NCBI GenBank assembly: GCA_021464415.1
Contig: CM038470.1
Coordinates: 11,296,394 to 11,360,393, forward strand
Direction: 5' to 3'
From: Lonicera japonica
Lineage: Eukaryota > Streptophyta > Magnoliopsida > Dipsacales > Caprifoliaceae
DNA: 64,000 nt
Of this stretch, positions 61,429-64,000 are shown in pieces. Within the stretch, counting starts at the first letter, position 1. The number at the start of each line of letters is the position of its first letter. The notes under the pieces are model-generated. The model worked only from the letters and a program-made list of their open reading frames with translations. It searched no databases and had not been told where the DNA came from. Both the position numbers and the translations under genes were made by a program.

Positions 61429-61860
61429 ACATTGGGTGGGGTAAATTAATACATCTTCATAGCTGAGAAGGTAAACGGATAAAAATGAGAAAGGTATGAT
61501 AGAGAATGAATAAACTTAACATACCACTAAATTTTAATCATACGATCGTCCTTCATTCATATAAATTTTTGTGCTTAAAAAAAAAAAAGAAAATGGTCAT
61601 ACGAGCGTGGCTTACTTGTATGAGCCCATACAAGTAAGCCACATTCGTATGATGGGTTTTTGAAAATGGTCATACGAGTAAGCCACACTCATATGACCAT
61701 TTTCTTTTTTTTCTTTTTTTGTTAAGCATAAAATCTCATACAAATGAAAGAGATCGTATAAGTATATTTTTACCATTTTCAATGTGTACAAAACTAAAAC
61801 TTAATTACCAATCAGTAAATTTAGCCTAATATTTATAATATCCACTCCGAATGTTCTTAT
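61429..61860. mobile_element. MITE with long internal hairpin
   Basis: Ends GAGCATTCACATTGGGTGGG and, in reverse, AAGAACATTCGGAGTGG. Inside, 61530-61775 forms a large palindrome: ACGATCGTCCTTCATTCA pairs with TGAAAGAGATCGTAT, AGAAAATGGTCATACGAG pairs with CATATGACCATTTTCT, and an inner hairpin TGGCTTACTTGTATG/CATACAAGTAAGCCA has a 3-5 nt loop at about 61612-61646. Non-coding. Confidence 0.75.
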
Positions 61861-63397
61861 GGATGTTCTAAATAGTGGCATCTAGAGTTGGGAGATAAAA
61901 TATTTAAGATCGTTCACACGTTTATCAAGAAAAAAGTAGAAAATTTGTTGTAAATGGTTCATAAACACAAAATTAAACAAGGATGAGGCCCATTTGTTAG
62001 GCCTACCTAAAAAAAGTAAGTCATATGGACTTCTCTCCCATTGCTGGAGCCAGGCCACAATTCTGTTGCCATCTCACATCACTTGAGAATCAACACACCT
62101 AAAAGTAAGTATACACCAAAATGATAAATAAATGATATTCTATCTCTAACTTAAAAAAAATCAAATCACATAGCTATATTCCAAATGAGCTCCGAAAGTT
62201 CAAAATGTGGTAGACCCTATTAGAGCAGTGGACATGAAGCCGACCTTTTTATCAATTTAATTGTATTTTAATTATATATTTAGTTTCAATTTTTATTTGT
62301 TCTTATAATATGAAATGATAATTTTATCAACTTATTATTATACTTCTTAACATAAATTATAAATAACTCTTAATATAATTAAAACTTGAACCAAATAAAT
62401 TATCAAGGGCAATAAAACTATAAAATTGAGAGAAGAATAATATTTATTTAAAGGTTAAAAAGTGAGGCTTAAAAAGGAGAGAGATACCTCATATGTCACA
62501 AACAAAGGTGGGCAGGTGATGGAGCCCTGTCCTGACATTATTAAAGTTGAAGTATAGAGGGGGGTCAGATAAGAGTAAAAGAAGAATTTCTTTCTCAATT
62601 TTTTGTTGGACCATTAAAGCATTGGAAGTGGTGGGGGAAGGTTTTGAGCCTCAACACTTCATCACCACCCTCTTTAATTTTACAACATAATTAAATAATT
62701 AATGTACAGAGGTTTTACAACATAGAACGCTCCATCTGTCTCATGATAATTTTACTAACATCCTTATTTAATAGTCCTTTTTCAAAAAAAAAAATTAAAC
62801 ATTTAACTAAATCTCGCCCCAAAAATAAATTGCATTTTTATACTACAAAAATGACTGCACCTTTCAAAAATATTAAAATTAAAAAGAGACTGCTAATTTA
62901 AGTGCAAACAATAGTTAAAAGTAGTTTCTTAATTTCAAATTTAGTGTTTCTCATATATGGGTTTTGTCCCAATAGTTATGCGTTTGATAATTTACACAGA
63001 GTACCATGGTTAATCTCATTTATTTGGGGTGTTTTTAATTAGGTGGTTTTATTTTTATCTACCATATCTTGTAATTAATCCATCTTTAAATTATAAAAAA
63101 ATTGTTCAAAGTTTCACACTGTTACTCTTTTCAAAATTGATAAGTATATCCACCAATTAAAATTCATTTATAATTGTGTAAATTTAGATTCCATTTTAAT
63201 TAAGATTTCTAATTCAAATATAATTCTTTTTTAATTTCTTTCATATTAACCTTTCAAAAAATTTCAACCGGGTGAGGGTAGATTGATCCTTCAATTTCTC
63301 ATTGTGTTCTCGAGCTTCTTATAATAATATATATATATATATATATATTTCCATTTTATTTTATTTTATTCTGGATTATTTAAGAATAAAATAATTT
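61861..63397. other. Intergenic
   Basis: AT-rich. The less AT-rich part at 62480-62680 has no ORF. An (AT)n tract lies at 63328-63350. Nothing else supported. Confidence 0.5.
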
Positions 63398-63649
63398 TTA
63401 TTTGAAGATGCTTATAAGTTTAATTTTGTACCCTTTACAAAACAATCCAATTAATTGATTGAACATGCTCTGTATTTTAATGCTCTGAACATCATTACAA
63501 CAATAATGGCAGTGAAAGTGGCAATACAGGCGGTGGCCTGACGAGGGTTCTAGCGTTTGGGTTGATGAAGTGGTAAGGATCAAGAGGTGGAAGACAAGCA
63601 TCAAAATCAGAAGGCATACGGTGGTTGAAGAGGATGAAGAGCTCTTCAT
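63398..63649 (-). CDS. Possible small secreted peptide, 83 aa, unknown
   Basis: A minus-strand ORF starting MKSSSSSSTTVCLLILMLVF, with a Ser-rich start and a long hydrophobic run that looks like a signal peptide, cleaved perhaps near residue 28-30. The remainder holds a His/Cys-rich patch (HCHYCC) and a basic tail. The ATG is in good context (ACAATGAAG). It is preceded by a CT tract and, about 130 bp upstream, a TATA-like CTTATAAAC (plus-strand 63781-63789). No known peptide motif was recognised and the real gene may include an intron or another frame. It could also be a chance ORF. Confidence 0.35.
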   Translation of the reverse strand: MKSSSSSSTTVCLLILMLVFHLLILTTSSTQTLEPSSGHRLYCHFHCHYCCNDVQSIKIQSMFNQLIGLFCKGYKIKLISIFK

Positions 63650-64000
63650 TGTGAATTTATTTATTTATTTGTTGATTAGAGAGAGAGAGAGAGATGGCAA
63701 GCATTGAGACACTGTACAATTTTTTCTGCTTTCATGCTTTGTATTTTTTGTAGTATTCTGCTATTTAATTTCATGCTTTGTTTATAAGAGATTTCCAAAA
63801 AGGAAAAGGACGGAAGGGATGAAGAGACGGAAGGCAAGGACGTCAAATGGCATCATTTAATACTTAACAATATCCTAACCCTTTATTCAAAAGCAAGGGT
63901 TGAGATATTTAGTATTAAATTATTATTATTTAAAATAATATTTATAAAATTAAATTAATAATTTTTTTGTCAGTCTATCCACGTTCGCATATTAACTTAA
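63650..64000. other. Possible promoter and leader of the small ORF, then window end
   Basis: Contains a (GA)n tract at about 63679-63693, the TATA-like sequence noted for the neighbouring ORF, and AT-rich DNA to the edge. No gene seen. Confidence 0.4.

Noticed and set aside
62490..62690. Possible microRNA precursor (GGTGATGGAGCC facing CTTCATCACC)
   Set aside because: Pairing is short and interrupted over a long distance, and no known miRNA sequence was recognised.

Overview
This is a nuclear window from a dicot-like flowering plant. The evidence is AT-rich non-coding DNA, GT-AG introns, many plant-type transposable elements, and protein genes that match plant families closely. No bacterial, organellar or viral genome features were seen. 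All exon models were read by eye from homology, splice signals and reading frame.

Genes, left to right: (1) a two-exon Dof transcription factor of the PEAR/DOF2.4-DOF5.1-OBP3 type (2508-3486, +). (2) A 62-residue single-pass membrane protein split by a 3.5 kb intron (13251-16931, +). (3) The four-exon very-long-chain enoyl-CoA reductase ECR/CER10/TSC13 (19414-22447, +). (4) An F-box/LRR-like pseudogene with a frameshift and a premature stop (28781-30945, -). (5) A decayed Ty3/gypsy element of the Tat (Retand/Ogre-like) lineage filling 34837-46257, with gag-pol on the minus strand and extra ORFs on the opposite strand. (6) A canonical 377-residue actin gene with a 1.9 kb leader intron (48216-51860, +). 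(7) A ten-exon dolichyl-phosphate beta-glucosyltransferase, ALG5 (53384-59468, -), whose last exon carries an apparent +1 frameshift. (8) tRNA-Lys(CTT) at 59603-59675. A possible small secreted peptide gene lies at 63398-63649 (-).

Between and inside these genes are many small elements, several with clean target-site duplications. They include hAT MITEs (6041-6755, 14931-15472, 24264-25632, the last with another element nested in it), PIF/Harbinger-type MITEs (19777-20503, 59914-60234), two SINE families with two copies each, a LINE 3' fragment, a long foldback (about 5825-7740), a MITE-like family with internal TGCAAAGTT arrays (about 8455-9320, 32867-33465, 33973-34540) and a copia LTR remnant at the left edge.

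The genes do not form one pathway. ECR (fatty-acid elongation) and ALG5 (N-glycan precursor synthesis) both act at the ER membrane, but their proximity is probably coincidental. The most unusual material is the Tat element with its opposite-strand ORFs and hairpin repeat block, the array-bearing MITE family, the LINE plus SINE double insertion at one target site, and the ALG5 frameshift.
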